Below, in pieces: positions 16,726 to 25,468 of a DNA stretch of 64,000 bases. The notes below the pieces were generated by a model. That model was not told the DNA's origin. It did no database searches and saw only the letters and a list, made by a program, of their open reading frames with translations. The stretch is from the NCBI GenBank assembly GCA_001915385.1, contig MNQK01000002.1, positions 1 through 64,000 on the forward strand, given 5' to 3'. The translations under genes and the position numbers were made by a program. Origin of the DNA: Bacteroidales bacterium 52_46. Lineage in GTDB: Bacteria > Bacteroidota > Bacteroidia > Bacteroidales > Muribaculaceae. The stretch's first letter is position 1, and every line of letters begins with the position of its first letter.

Positions 16726-17974
16726 TACGGTATTTATGGCCGCTTTCGTGGCGCTGATGTCAATCTGCGCGGTGTCACTGTCGGCACAGAACAATGTTGT
16801 ATCACCCTACTCGCGTTTCGGCTACGGCGTGCTCAACGACCGTGCCACATCGGCACAACGGGCCATGGGAGGCATAGGCTACGGCATGAACAACGGGCGA
16901 CAGATCAACCCCATGAACCCGGCATCATACGCCGCCATCGACACCCTTACATTCCTCTTCGACATGGGTGTCGACCTCAAGAGCGTGCACCTGAAGCAAG
17001 CCGACGAGAAAGGCAATAAGCTCACCGGCGGCCTCGACTACGTCACCATGCAGTTCCCGCTCGGCAAATACATGGGCGGCAGTGTCGGTTTCCTCCCCTA
17101 CTCCGAAGTGGGCTATGCCTTCGGCGAGGAGATTGTCAACGGCGAGGAGGCGCATCAGGGACACGGCTCAATCAACGAGCTGTATGTCGGCATAAGCGGC
17201 AAACCGTTCAAAGGTTTCACGATAGGCGCTAACGTATCATACCTGTTCGGCAACCTCATCAATGACACGTATCTGTCGACGACCAACTCCTCGACCACGC
17301 TCTTCGAGCGCGTGCTTGAGGTGCGTGACTACGACCTGCGGTTCGGCGCGCAATATTCGGTCAATATCGGGTCGAAGCACCGCGCCACCCTCGGTGTGGT
17401 CTACTCGCCCGGCAAGGATTTCCGCGGAAAGACCTACGGGGTGTATTACGACGTGACCGCATCGTCCAACAAACCCGATACCATCGGTTACACTCATCTC
17501 AAAGGCAACTATTCGCGTCCGGCCACCTACGGCATCGGCCTCAACTACCAGTGGAACAATCGTCTCATGGCCGAACTCGATTTCACCTACCAGCCTTGGC
17601 GCGACGCAAAGGTCGGCACGCTCGAGGGATTCGAGGCCACAAAATTCGACAACCGCTGGAAAGTGAATCTCGGATTGCAATATATGCCCGACCCGCGCGG
17701 AAGCTATCTCAAACGCGTGCGTTACCGTGTGGGCGCGCTCTACAACCGTGACTACATCATGGTAGGCGACAACAATGTCAAGGATATAGGCATTTCGTTC
17801 GGTTTCGGACTGCCCACCCCCATCAACCGCTATACGAAGACGGTGGTCAACCTCGGATTTGAATACCGTCACCGCCAGTCGTCGCCCGTGAAACTTGTCA
17901 CCGAGAACTATTTCCAGGTGACGCTCGGCATCAACTTCAACGAGCTCTGGTTCTGGCAGAACAAGATACAATAA
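16706..17974 (+). CDS. outer-membrane beta-barrel protein of unknown function
   Basis: A 422-residue exported protein: signal peptide to about residue 28 (SLSAQ-NN), then SPYSRFGYGVLNDRATSAQR, MGGIGYGMNNGRQINPMNPASYA. This resembles the N-terminus of PorV/FadL-like barrels, where an NPA-type motif follows a glycine-rich segment. Strand-like alternation continues to the end, finishing in a barrel-closing strand (TLGINFNELWFW). It overlaps coaX and precedes lptC. The envelope context suggests a lipid or hydrophobic-compound channel, but the substrate is unknown. Confidence 0.75.
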   Translation: MKPIRINTVFMAAFVALMSICAVSLSAQNNVVSPYSRFGYGVLNDRATSAQRAMGGIGYGMNNGRQINPMNPASYAAIDTLTFLFDMGVDLKSVHLKQADEKGNKLTGGLDYVTMQFPLGKYMGGSVGFLPYSEVGYAFGEEIVNGEEAHQGHGSINELYVGISGKPFKGFTIGANVSYLFGNLINDTYLSTTNSSTTLFERVLEVRDYDLRFGAQYSVNIGSKHRATLGVVYSPGKDFRGKTYGVYYDVTASSNKPDTIGYTHLKGNYSRPATYGIGLNYQWNNRLMAELDFTYQPWRDAKVGTLEGFEATKFDNRWKVNLGLQYMPDPRGSYLKRVRYRVGALYNRDYIMVGDNNVKDIGISFGFGLPTPINRYTKTVVNLGFEYRHRQSSPVKLVTENYFQVTLGINFNELWFWQNKIQ

Positions 17975-18021
17975 TACTGCTGCCGGCAACCGTATCCGTC
18001 TGAAATCAAATCAACAGCCGC

Positions 18022-18876
18022 ATGTCGAAATCCATAAAGAAATTTCTGCCGCAGAAGAAACGATGGTGGGCACTGATTATCATTGCCGCACTCGCCGCAG
18101 TCATGATTGCCACCGGCAAGAAAGAGGAGGAGAACATCGCGCCGATTGACTATGACCCCGAGACGACGCCGACAATGTACACTTCCGACGCGACATCCTA
18201 CGTGTCGGATTCGGGCTACACCCGCTATTACATCGAGACGACGCAATGGTTCGTATATGACGATGCCAAGGAGCCGAACTGGAAGTTTCCCGACGGACTC
18301 TACGGCGAGAAATTCGACAACGACATGCAGGTGGTGGCCACCTTCGAATGCGATTCGGCAGTATACCTGAGCAGCCCCAAGATATGGGAGCTATCGGGCA
18401 ACGTGCGCATCAACAACGAGTTCGGCGACCGCTTCCTCACCCAGCACATGTTCTGGAACACATCGGAACACAAGATGTATTCCGACTCATTTATTCACAT
18501 CGAAAAATCAGACCGCATCATAGAGGGATACGGATTCATATCTGACGAAAGGATTTCGGACTACGTGGTACACCGTCCGTCGATGATAATACCCGCAAGC
18601 GAGCTAAGCCGCGACCGTAGCGGCAAGGAGGGCGCCGACAGCGTGCAGGCGCCGGTCGACACAATGGCTACGGGTGTGCCGCAACGACGTCCGCCGCGCC
18701 CGCGCGATGGCTATCCTGCAGCTGTGCCGGCAACGAGTGCGCCGACTCCGGGAGGACACATTCCCGGCAGCTATAACGCGCGTCAGCCGCAACAGACCGT
18801 CGGCCGTGTGAAAGCCGTGCATGAAGCCGCTCCCGTCAAATTGTCAGCTGACAAGGCGCTCCCCGTAAAGAAATAA
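18022..18876 (+). CDS. lptC: LPS export protein LptC
   Basis: LptC is an inner-membrane bitopic protein whose periplasmic beta-jellyroll passes LPS from LptB2FG toward LptA. At 284 residues it is longer than the usual length of about 200. One transmembrane helix lies at about residues 15-31, followed by the jellyroll (about 55-200) with the repeating pattern typical of the OstA/LptC fold (GNVRINNEFGDRFLTQHMFWNTSEHKMYSD). A Pro/Arg-rich low-complexity tail (about 215-284) is extra. It lies between the barrel gene and the CNNM gene. Confidence 0.85.
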   Translation: MSKSIKKFLPQKKRWWALIIIAALAAVMIATGKKEEENIAPIDYDPETTPTMYTSDATSYVSDSGYTRYYIETTQWFVYDDAKEPNWKFPDGLYGEKFDNDMQVVATFECDSAVYLSSPKIWELSGNVRINNEFGDRFLTQHMFWNTSEHKMYSDSFIHIEKSDRIIEGYGFISDERISDYVVHRPSMIIPASELSRDRSGKEGADSVQAPVDTMATGVPQRRPPRPRDGYPAAVPATSAPTPGGHIPGSYNARQPQQTVGRVKAVHEAAPVKLSADKALPVKK

Positions 18877-18887
18877 CTATCTGCTAT

Positions 18888-20168
18888 ATGGTCACCTGGA
18901 TAATCATCACTCTTGTATCGCTTATATTCTCGGCACTGTTCTCCGGCGTCGAAATCGCCTACGTGACTTCCGACCGCGTGCGCACGGAACTCGACGTCAA
19001 AATGGGCGGTCCGATAAGCCGGGCGCTCAACGTGTTTTACCGGCATCCGGAATTTTTCATCTCCACGATTCTTGTAGGCAACAACATAGCCCTTGTCATC
19101 TACGGTATGGGATTCGCCAAGTTCCTTGAGGAACCGCTCGTAGAGGCGGGCGTGGGTGAATTTCCGGTACTTCTGATACAGACTCTCGTATCGACGGGCG
19201 TGATATTGCTCATGGGTGAATTTTTCCCGAAAACCATATTCCGCATCAATCCCAACGCGTCGCTGAAACTGTTCGCCCTCCCCATGATGGCCATATACGC
19301 GATACTCTATCCTATATCGCTGTTCACTACATGGCTGTCGAGAGCGCTGATGAAACTGTTTGGCGTAAGCGACGAGCAGGCGGCATCCGGACTGCTCTCG
19401 GTGGGCGACCTCAACCAGTATCTTGAGCGTACAATCGACGACGTAGAGGAGAAAAAAGAAACTATCGAGAACGAGGTAAAGATATTTCACAACGCGCTCG
19501 ATTTCTCCACTACGCACCTGCGCGACTGCATGACTCCGCGCAACGAGATATTCGCCGTCGACATCGACAAGGTAGACCGCGAGGAGCTGTGCCGGCTGTT
19601 TACTTCGTCGGGACGTTCGAAACTCATCGTCTACAAGGAGGATATCGACAATATCCTCGGTTATATACACGTTTCGGAGCTGTTTCACACCGACATCGAC
19701 TGGCGCACGCGCCTAAAAGAGGTCATATACGCGCCAGAGACCGTGCTTGCCAACAAGATGATGCGGCGTCTGCTGTCGGAGAAACGCTCCATAGCCATCG
19801 TCATCGACGAGTTCGGAGGCACATCGGGAATGGTGACCCTCGAAGACCTTGTGGAGGAGATATTCGGCGACATACAGGACGAACATGACCATGCACGCCT
19901 GACGGCACGCCGATTGCCCGATGGCTCGTATGAGTTCTCGGGCCGTATCGAGATAACCACGCTCAACGACACATTCCACCTCGACATACCGGAAGACGAC
20001 GAATACCAGACGCTTATGGGCTACATACTCCACTCTACCGGAGCCATACCCGAACAGGGTGAAATAATAATACTCGACAACCTGCGATTCGAAATTCTCA
20101 AAAAAAGTGCCACCCGTCTTGAACTTATCGGCGTGACAGAGATTATAACAGAGAATACCGAACAATGA
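18888..20168 (+). CDS. CNNM/CorC-family membrane protein (GldE-like)
   Basis: A 426-residue protein with the domain order DUF21/CNNM (about 1-185, three to four membrane helices, starting VTWIIITLVSLIFSALFSGVEIAY), a CBS pair (about 200-325, with DCMTPRNEIFAVDI and EKRSIAIVIDEFGGTSGMVTLEDLVEEIFGDI) and a CorC/HlyC domain (about 335-420). This is the layout of magnesium efflux proteins and of GldE in Bacteroidota. Only 11 bp separate it from lptC. Ion transport is the usual inference for the family; a gliding or secretion role cannot be judged here. Confidence 0.88.
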   Translation: MVTWIIITLVSLIFSALFSGVEIAYVTSDRVRTELDVKMGGPISRALNVFYRHPEFFISTILVGNNIALVIYGMGFAKFLEEPLVEAGVGEFPVLLIQTLVSTGVILLMGEFFPKTIFRINPNASLKLFALPMMAIYAILYPISLFTTWLSRALMKLFGVSDEQAASGLLSVGDLNQYLERTIDDVEEKKETIENEVKIFHNALDFSTTHLRDCMTPRNEIFAVDIDKVDREELCRLFTSSGRSKLIVYKEDIDNILGYIHVSELFHTDIDWRTRLKEVIYAPETVLANKMMRRLLSEKRSIAIVIDEFGGTSGMVTLEDLVEEIFGDIQDEHDHARLTARRLPDGSYEFSGRIEITTLNDTFHLDIPEDDEYQTLMGYILHSTGAIPEQGEIIILDNLRFEILKKSATRLELIGVTEIITENTEQ

Positions 20169-20181
20169 AAAATACCTGAAA

Positions 20182-20790
20182 ATGAAAAAATCACCCATCT
20201 ATACACGTACTGGCGACAAGGGCATAACTTCGCTTGTCGACGGGTCACGTCTGGCCAAAAACTCAGTACGTATCGAGGCTTACGGTACTGTCGACGAACT
20301 CAATTCCTTTATCGGAGTACTGATAGCATCGGATCCGCTGACCGATGATGACCGTGCGCTGCTCACCGACATACAGGCGCGTCTGTTTGACATCGGAAGC
20401 TATCTGGCGTCGGGCAACGCCGAGATGTCGGAACGCCTGCGACCCCGGCTCGACGGGGCGATCGAGGCGCTGGAGCATGTACTCGACCTTTATGACAGCG
20501 AACTGCCGCCGATGCGTTCATTCGTATTGCCGCAGGGAGCACCGTCGGCAGCCGCGGCGCATGTGGCTCGCGCTGTGGCACGCCGCGCCGAACGACGTAT
20601 ACTGGCATTCAACAGCGAACTGTCAGCGCATGCAGCCGACGAGGGGTACACCGGCCCGCAATGCGTCGACGAACAGGTGCTGAAGTATATCAACCGCCTG
20701 AGCGACTATCTGTTCATACTAAGCCGGCATTGCAACCATATAGCCGGGATTGCCGACGTATGCTGGACTCCGGCAAAGCCGAAATCGTAA
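20182..20790 (+). CDS. PduO-type cob(I)alamin adenosyltransferase
   Basis: This transfers the adenosyl group of ATP to cob(I)alamin to make coenzyme B12. The 202-residue protein shows the ATP-binding N-terminus IYTRTGDKGITSLVDGSRLAK, then AYGTVDELNSFIGV, and the C-terminal helices AARAVARRAERRI-like and LNRLSDYLFILSRHCNH, all in canonical order. The gap to the CNNM gene is 13 bp, so it is probably cotranscribed; there is no room for a cobalamin riboswitch directly upstream. Confidence 0.93.
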   Translation: MKKSPIYTRTGDKGITSLVDGSRLAKNSVRIEAYGTVDELNSFIGVLIASDPLTDDDRALLTDIQARLFDIGSYLASGNAEMSERLRPRLDGAIEALEHVLDLYDSELPPMRSFVLPQGAPSAAAAHVARAVARRAERRILAFNSELSAHAADEGYTGPQCVDEQVLKYINRLSDYLFILSRHCNHIAGIADVCWTPAKPKS

Positions 20791-20841
20791 CGGCAACTAC
20801 CTCACAATAAACAAAGCATCTACTGCCAGACAGAAAAAAGC

Positions 20842-21816
20842 ATGATTGCAGATATATTTTATCTTGTAGCCGGAATGGCTCTGATACTGCTCGGAGCCAA
20901 TGCGCTGACCGACGGTGCCTCGGCACTGGCACGTCGGGTCGGCATCTCGGATCTCGTGGTGGGGCTGACCGTCGTTGCGTTCGGCACATCAGCTCCGGAG
21001 CTTGTCATATCCCTGCTGTCGGCAGCCAAGGGAAATTCCGGACTCGCGATAGGCAATGTGGTAGGGTCGAACATATTCAATATCTTCGCCATAATCGGCA
21101 TCACGGCAATGGTACGGCCTATAGTCATCGAACGTTCGGTCATGACCCGAGAGATTCCGATGGTGGTCATATCGTCGCTCGTGCTCCTCGTGATGGGCAA
21201 TACGGTGTTGCTCGACGGCGACGCGACTGCGATGCTCCCACGCTCGGGAGGCATATTATTGCTGGTGTTTTTCGGCATATTCCTATGGTATACTTTCGCC
21301 ACGGCCAAAAGTGCGGCACCCGATGAGCCGGTGAGTGCCGCGGCATCGGAGAAAGGGGAATTCAAGCCCGGCAAGGCGGTATTATGGGTCATCGGCGGTC
21401 TGGCGATGCTTGTGGCCGGCGGTGACCGTTTTGTGGCCGGAGCGTCAGGCATAGCCTCTATGGCGGGTATCAGTGACGCCATAATCGGACTTACGATAGC
21501 CGCAGCCGGCTCATCGCTGCCCGAACTCGCCACGTCAATAGTGGCCGCACGCAAGGGGCGCACGTCAATGGCCGTAGGCAATGTCATCGGCTCAAACATA
21601 TTCAATATTTTCTTTGTGCTCGGAGCCAGCGCCACGGTACACCCTCTCGCATTCGGCACTATATGCAACGTGGATTTGCTGACACTGACTGCAGCCTCGA
21701 TAATGTTTCTCGCATGCGGCTGGCTTTTCGGCAAACGCACCATAACCCGCGCCGAAGGCACGGTCTTCACATTCTGCTACATAGCCTACATAGCCTACCT
21801 CATCATAAACGCATAG
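20842..21816 (+). CDS. calcium/sodium antiporter (CaCA family)
   Basis: A 324-residue inner-membrane exchanger of the YrbG group. It has the two inverted halves typical of the family, each with an alpha repeat: GTSAPELVISLLSA plus GNVVGSNIFNIFAIIG in the first half, and GSSLPELATSIVAA plus GNVIGSNIFNIFFVLG in the second. The acidic and Asn residues that bind cations are present in both. A hydrophilic loop (about 155-175) joins the halves. The start ATG is 52 bp after the adenosyltransferase. The exact ion preference cannot be read from sequence. Confidence 0.93.
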   Translation: MIADIFYLVAGMALILLGANALTDGASALARRVGISDLVVGLTVVAFGTSAPELVISLLSAAKGNSGLAIGNVVGSNIFNIFAIIGITAMVRPIVIERSVMTREIPMVVISSLVLLVMGNTVLLDGDATAMLPRSGGILLLVFFGIFLWYTFATAKSAAPDEPVSAAASEKGEFKPGKAVLWVIGGLAMLVAGGDRFVAGASGIASMAGISDAIIGLTIAAAGSSLPELATSIVAARKGRTSMAVGNVIGSNIFNIFFVLGASATVHPLAFGTICNVDLLTLTAASIMFLACGWLFGKRTITRAEGTVFTFCYIAYIAYLIINA

Positions 21817-21841
21817 AAAACGCTACCAAATTCATTACATA

Positions 21842-23107
21842 ATGACAAAGACACGGATATATGATTTCCTACGCGGTTTTAATCCGCTATACGTGGCAAT
21901 AGCCCTCAGCATGCTCATGCTTGCAGGTATTATCATGCTCAGAGGAATTGCAGTCTGGAATGCCGATACGCCGACGTATGTCGGCGCATGGGATGAATAC
22001 TACAGCCACGGTGAAATAGACATATTCCGTACGCCCGTATATCCTGTGATTATAGGTATAGGCAAAATACTTCTCGGGGCAGCATCGTGGGTCTTTTTCC
22101 CTACGATAATACAGATTATAGTATTTTACGCATGTGGCATAGTATTCAGCAAAATGATATTAGAGGTCATTTCAGACCGGCGCGTGGCATGGTTTACGGT
22201 GTTTCTGTATTTTCTTTTTTATCCTATAATAAATATGCTGAATGTCATCGGGACAGAAGCACTGGCATTCAGCCTGACTGCATTGTGGATATATTGTATA
22301 TGGCGTTTTATACAACGTCCCGGGTGGAAATACGGCATTTACATATCACTGCTGACAGTTACGGGAATAATGTTGAGACCCTCATTTCTGATTTTTGCAA
22401 TAGCCATCGCCGGACTCGCTGTGGCCGGAGTATTCATCAGAAATTACCGCCGCAACGTGCTGTTACTGTTGCTGACATTGCTCCCTGTAGGAGTAGTATA
22501 CAAAATATATGTCAATGAAGTGGAACGCAAGTCGGGACTGAATACAATCTCAGTGGTTTCCGTTATCAACAAATACTACATGTCCCGACAATACAAAGAT
22601 ATATTTCCCGAATTTCTGCCTGACAATCCAAAAGCCATTGAGCTTATGAACAGCTACCAGGAAAGAGAAGACTTAATATGGTTATGGACAGAGATATCGC
22701 ATATCGAGAAAGACCACATCATGAGCTATCAGGAGATGGAGGACTATGCATTGGCTATGAAACATACCTATCCCGGGCTATGGTACGGCTATATCGGCAA
22801 ACGCATTATTGACAGCGTCGTACATGAAAAATCGATTAAAAACATGTGCAACTATCTGGTGGTTACGCTTTATACGATATTTTTCATTGTAGGGTGGATT
22901 AGGTTCAGGAGGTTTTCGCTTGTCAATTTCCTGATACTGATGATTGGCGGGGGCAGCCTGCTGTCTATATTCCTTTATGCGCAGAATGACTTCGGGCGCC
23001 TGATGCTTCCCACGTCGGCTGTACTTATACTTATGGGCGGACAGCTGCTCAACTGCATACGTCTGCACCCGTTGTCAATCAAGCTGCGACGGATGTATCC
23101 GTTATAA
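21842..23107 (+). CDS. polytopic membrane protein, GT-C glycosyltransferase-like
   Basis: A 421-residue protein with about nine to ten hydrophobic segments. The first extracytoplasmic loop contains WNADTPTYVGAWDEYYSHGEIDIFRTPVYPVIIG. Acidic residues plus an RTPxYP motif there resemble GT-C glycosyltransferases of the ArnT/PMT type. A soluble region lies at about 225-310. It is the last gene of the coaX-containing strand run and is noticeably AT-richer than its neighbours. I do not recognise a specific family; the glycosyltransferase idea is an inference from topology and the loop motif. Confidence 0.55.
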   Translation: MTKTRIYDFLRGFNPLYVAIALSMLMLAGIIMLRGIAVWNADTPTYVGAWDEYYSHGEIDIFRTPVYPVIIGIGKILLGAASWVFFPTIIQIIVFYACGIVFSKMILEVISDRRVAWFTVFLYFLFYPIINMLNVIGTEALAFSLTALWIYCIWRFIQRPGWKYGIYISLLTVTGIMLRPSFLIFAIAIAGLAVAGVFIRNYRRNVLLLLLTLLPVGVVYKIYVNEVERKSGLNTISVVSVINKYYMSRQYKDIFPEFLPDNPKAIELMNSYQEREDLIWLWTEISHIEKDHIMSYQEMEDYALAMKHTYPGLWYGYIGKRIIDSVVHEKSIKNMCNYLVVTLYTIFFIVGWIRFRRFSLVNFLILMIGGGSLLSIFLYAQNDFGRLMLPTSAVLILMGGQLLNCIRLHPLSIKLRRMYPL

Positions 23108-23144
23108 GATTTTATGACAAGCGGGTATTGCAAAACTATACTTA

Positions 23145-23251
23145 CCGCGGTTAAAAACCGCGGCTACTACACAACTGATAATCAAGAAGCTTTGCATAGT
23201 AGCCGCGGTTTCTTTGCAGAGCAAAGCGCCAAAGGGGATAATTAACCGCGG
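23145..23251. repeat. nested palindromic repeat, copy 3, with 30-bp insertion
   Basis: The left arm CCGCGGTTAAAAACCGCGG (23145-23163) is perfect. The right arm begins normally (CCGCGGTTT to 23211), is split by 30 extra bases (23212-23241), and finishes with TTAACCGCGG to 23251. The insert contains its own CTTTGC-AGA-GCAAAG hairpin. The outer flank TTGCAAAACTATACTTA (23128-23144) and TGCAACA on the other side resemble terminal repeats. It lies between convergent genes. Confidence 0.9.
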
Positions 23252-23300
23252 TAAGACAAGTCCGGGTATGCAACACCGTCTTAACTTGTTATTTCTGATT

Positions 23301-23846
23301 TTATTCCTTTACTTCGGTGAGGGCTCCGGTAGTGGAGTCGATGATGAAGCCGCGGATTGAGATGTCGCGGGGTATGAGCGGGTGGTTGCGGATAGCTGTC
23401 ATGGTGTCGATTACGCTCTTGCGGGTGTCACCGAATCCGTAGAGCCACTTCTCGAAGTCAATGCCGCAGAAACGTATCATGTCGATTGTCTCCTGCTTTA
23501 TGCCGCGCTGAAGCATGTGCTGAATCATGCTTTCGGCGCTCATGTGGCATGCTCCGCAGTCGCTGTGCGCCACGACCATGACTTCCTCTACGTGAAGCTC
23601 ATAGATTGCCACCATCAGCGAACGGATTACCGAACCGAACGGGTGGGAAATTATGCCTCCGGCGTTTTTGATTAGTTTTACGTCGCCGTTCTTTATGCCT
23701 AATGCGGCAGGGAGGAGTTCGGTGAGGCGCGTATCCATGCATGAGAGGATTGCTATTTTTTTGTCGGGGTATTTGTTGGTGATGAACGGCTCATAGCCTT
23801 TGTCCTCGACAAATTTCTTGTTGTATTGCAGTATTTCTTCTATCAT
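23301..23846 (-). CDS. beta-carbonic anhydrase
   Basis: A zinc enzyme interconverting CO2 and bicarbonate in the cytosol. The 181-residue protein has the beta-class zinc ligands and the Asp/Arg dyad: CMDTRLTELLP (Cys, Asp, Arg) and HSDCGACHM (His and Cys), joined by the conserved KNAGG segment. This is the short form of the family. It lies downstream of the glycine cleavage cluster, which releases CO2, so it may deal with that CO2; this link is inference. A GTCnGAC array sits just upstream of its start. Confidence 0.93.
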   Translation of the reverse strand: MIEEILQYNKKFVEDKGYEPFITNKYPDKKIAILSCMDTRLTELLPAALGIKNGDVKLIKNAGGIISHPFGSVIRSLMVAIYELHVEEVMVVAHSDCGACHMSAESMIQHMLQRGIKQETIDMIRFCGIDFEKWLYGFGDTRKSVIDTMTAIRNHPLIPRDISIRGFIIDSTTGALTEVKE

Positions 23847-23877
23847 TGGGTGATTCTTTAGATGATTTTGATGGGGA

Positions 23878-23913
23878 GTCAGACAGGTCGGACAGGTCGG
23901 ACGAGTCCGACGG
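23878..23913. repeat. 9-bp-period GTCnGAC array, four units
   Basis: Units start at 23878, 23887, 23896 and 23905, each GTC-N-GAC plus two bases. The array sits in the 111-bp gap between the lpd stop and the carbonic anhydrase start. Confidence 0.85.
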
Positions 23914-23957
23914 GACGAAGTATATGATTACAAAACTATCTGACTGGCTGGAGCTTG

Positions 23958-25262
23958 CTATGAAAGCAGTGCTGCGGCGGCAGAGATTGCTTCGCAGAGT
24001 GTAGGGTGCGGATGGATTGTCCGGGTTATGGCGGTTATCGGGAGGTTGTTGGCCATTATTATGGCTATCTCCTCTATGAGGTCGGCTGCGTTGGGACCTA
24101 CTATCTGGCAGCCGGCTATGGTGCCGGTCGCGGTATCGGCTATCAGTTTGACGAGGCCGTCGGTCTCCCCTATCGTCACGGCTTTGCCATTGCCTCTAAA
24201 GGGCACTTTGGCGACCTTTACCGCCATGCCTGCGTCCTTGCACTGCTGCTCGGTTTTTCCCACCATTGCTGCTTCAGGTGCAGTGAATACTACTGAGGGG
24301 ACAACATCAGTGACAACCTTTTCGCCGGCCACGATACGGGCCTGTGCGGAGGCGGCGTGAGCAAGCATGCAGATGCCGTTGACATCGCCTATGGCGTAAA
24401 TGCCATGCGCCGATGTCCGCATTGTCGATGGGTCGACCACAATTGCTCCGCGCTCAACGGCCACTCCGGCGACATCGAGACCTTCGGGCAGATTGGGCCG
24501 GCGTCCGACCGCCATAGCGATTACCGACGCCTCCACGCTGCCCTCTTTACTTCCCGACTGATAACTGACCTTCCCCGATTCGATGGCCGTAACCTGCGCG
24601 CCTGTGACAAAAGTCACGCCCGAGGAAGCCATCGACTGACGCAGACGTTTGGCAATATCCTTGTCAAATTGCGGCAGTACCTCCTTGAAGTATTCGATGA
24701 CGGTCACTTTGCTGCCAAGAGAGGCAAATATGGATGCGAACTCCATACCTATTACTCCACCGCCTATGATGGCAAGTGTATCGGGAACGATGTCAAGCGA
24801 CAGAAGGCCGTCGGACGAGATTGCATTTTCGGCTCCGGGCACAGGTAATGACGCCGATGACGAACCGGTGGCGATGACAATCCTGTCGGCGGTAAGACGT
24901 TCGCCGTTGACCTCAACCGTTTTCGGTGCGACAAAGCGTGCCTCGCCATGCAGTATGTTTACTCCCGACAGAAGCATCTCAATGCCTGAACGCAGACTGT
25001 CGATGACGGCAGCGCGCCTGGAGCAAAGGACGTTGAAATCAATTGTGGCGGGAGGCAGTACGATACCGTAATCAGCGGCATGTGCCGGAGTACGTGCCAA
25101 CGCGGCGGCATGTGCCATTACTTTTGTCGGGATACAGCCACGGTTGAGACATGTGCCGCCGAGACTGTCGCGCTCTATGAGTGTGACCTCGTGTGACTGT
25201 CGCGACAGGATTGCGGCAAGTTCGTATCCGCCGGGGCCGGCGCCGATAATTATATATTTCAT
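23958..25262 (-). CDS. lpdA: dihydrolipoyl dehydrogenase
   Basis: This is the E3 or L-protein: it reoxidises dihydrolipoyl groups with NAD+. At 434 residues it has the FAD motif GAGPGGYELA at the N-terminus, the redox disulfide in GGTCLNRGCIPTK (about 35-47), the NAD motif IGGGVIGMEFASIF, the second FAD motif ending YAIGDVNG, and the C-terminal HPHPTLCEA with the catalytic His. Being last in the gcvT-gcvH-gcvPA-gcvPB run on the minus strand, it is very likely the L-protein of glycine cleavage, though it may also serve keto-acid dehydrogenases. Confidence 0.94.
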   Translation of the reverse strand: MKYIIIGAGPGGYELAAILSRQSHEVTLIERDSLGGTCLNRGCIPTKVMAHAAALARTPAHAADYGIVLPPATIDFNVLCSRRAAVIDSLRSGIEMLLSGVNILHGEARFVAPKTVEVNGERLTADRIVIATGSSSASLPVPGAENAISSDGLLSLDIVPDTLAIIGGGVIGMEFASIFASLGSKVTVIEYFKEVLPQFDKDIAKRLRQSMASSGVTFVTGAQVTAIESGKVSYQSGSKEGSVEASVIAMAVGRRPNLPEGLDVAGVAVERGAIVVDPSTMRTSAHGIYAIGDVNGICMLAHAASAQARIVAGEKVVTDVVPSVVFTAPEAAMVGKTEQQCKDAGMAVKVAKVPFRGNGKAVTIGETDGLVKLIADTATGTIAGCQIVGPNAADLIEEIAIIMANNLPITAITRTIHPHPTLCEAISAAAALLS

Positions 25263-25326
25263 ATTGTTGGATTTAAGTTAACCGGATTTATAATAACCGA
25301 GTACAGAATCTGTATCAAAATCGTTT

Positions 25327-25423
25327 TTTTACTAAACCGCGGTTAAAAACCGCGGCCACTACTTTGCCAATTTCCAATTAGTACAGCTTAGTAGCCGCGG
25401 TTTTTAACCGCGGTTTAGTAAAA
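25327..25423. repeat. nested palindromic repeat, copy 4, with extended arms
   Basis: The core is 25337-25413 with two perfect CCGCGG hairpin arms. Here the outer inverted repeat extends a further 10 bp on each side (TTTTACTAAA and TTTAGTAAAA), so the whole is close to a 35-bp inverted repeat. It lies in the 206-bp gap between gcvPB and lpd, 46 bp beyond the gcvPB stop. TTGCAACA lies just outside the right end. Confidence 0.92.
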
Positions 25424-25468
25424 CTGAGTTGCAACATTCCCTACAGAGCCAATTACTATCTGCCGATG

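Noticed and set aside
20169..20181. Cobalamin riboswitch upstream of the PduO-type gene
   Set aside because: The gap to the preceding gene is 13 bp.
20859..21770. 303-codon minus-strand frame opposite the Na/Ca exchanger
   Set aside because: Shadow of a gene with both alpha repeats intact; the translated sequence is low-complexity Ala/Ser/Thr.
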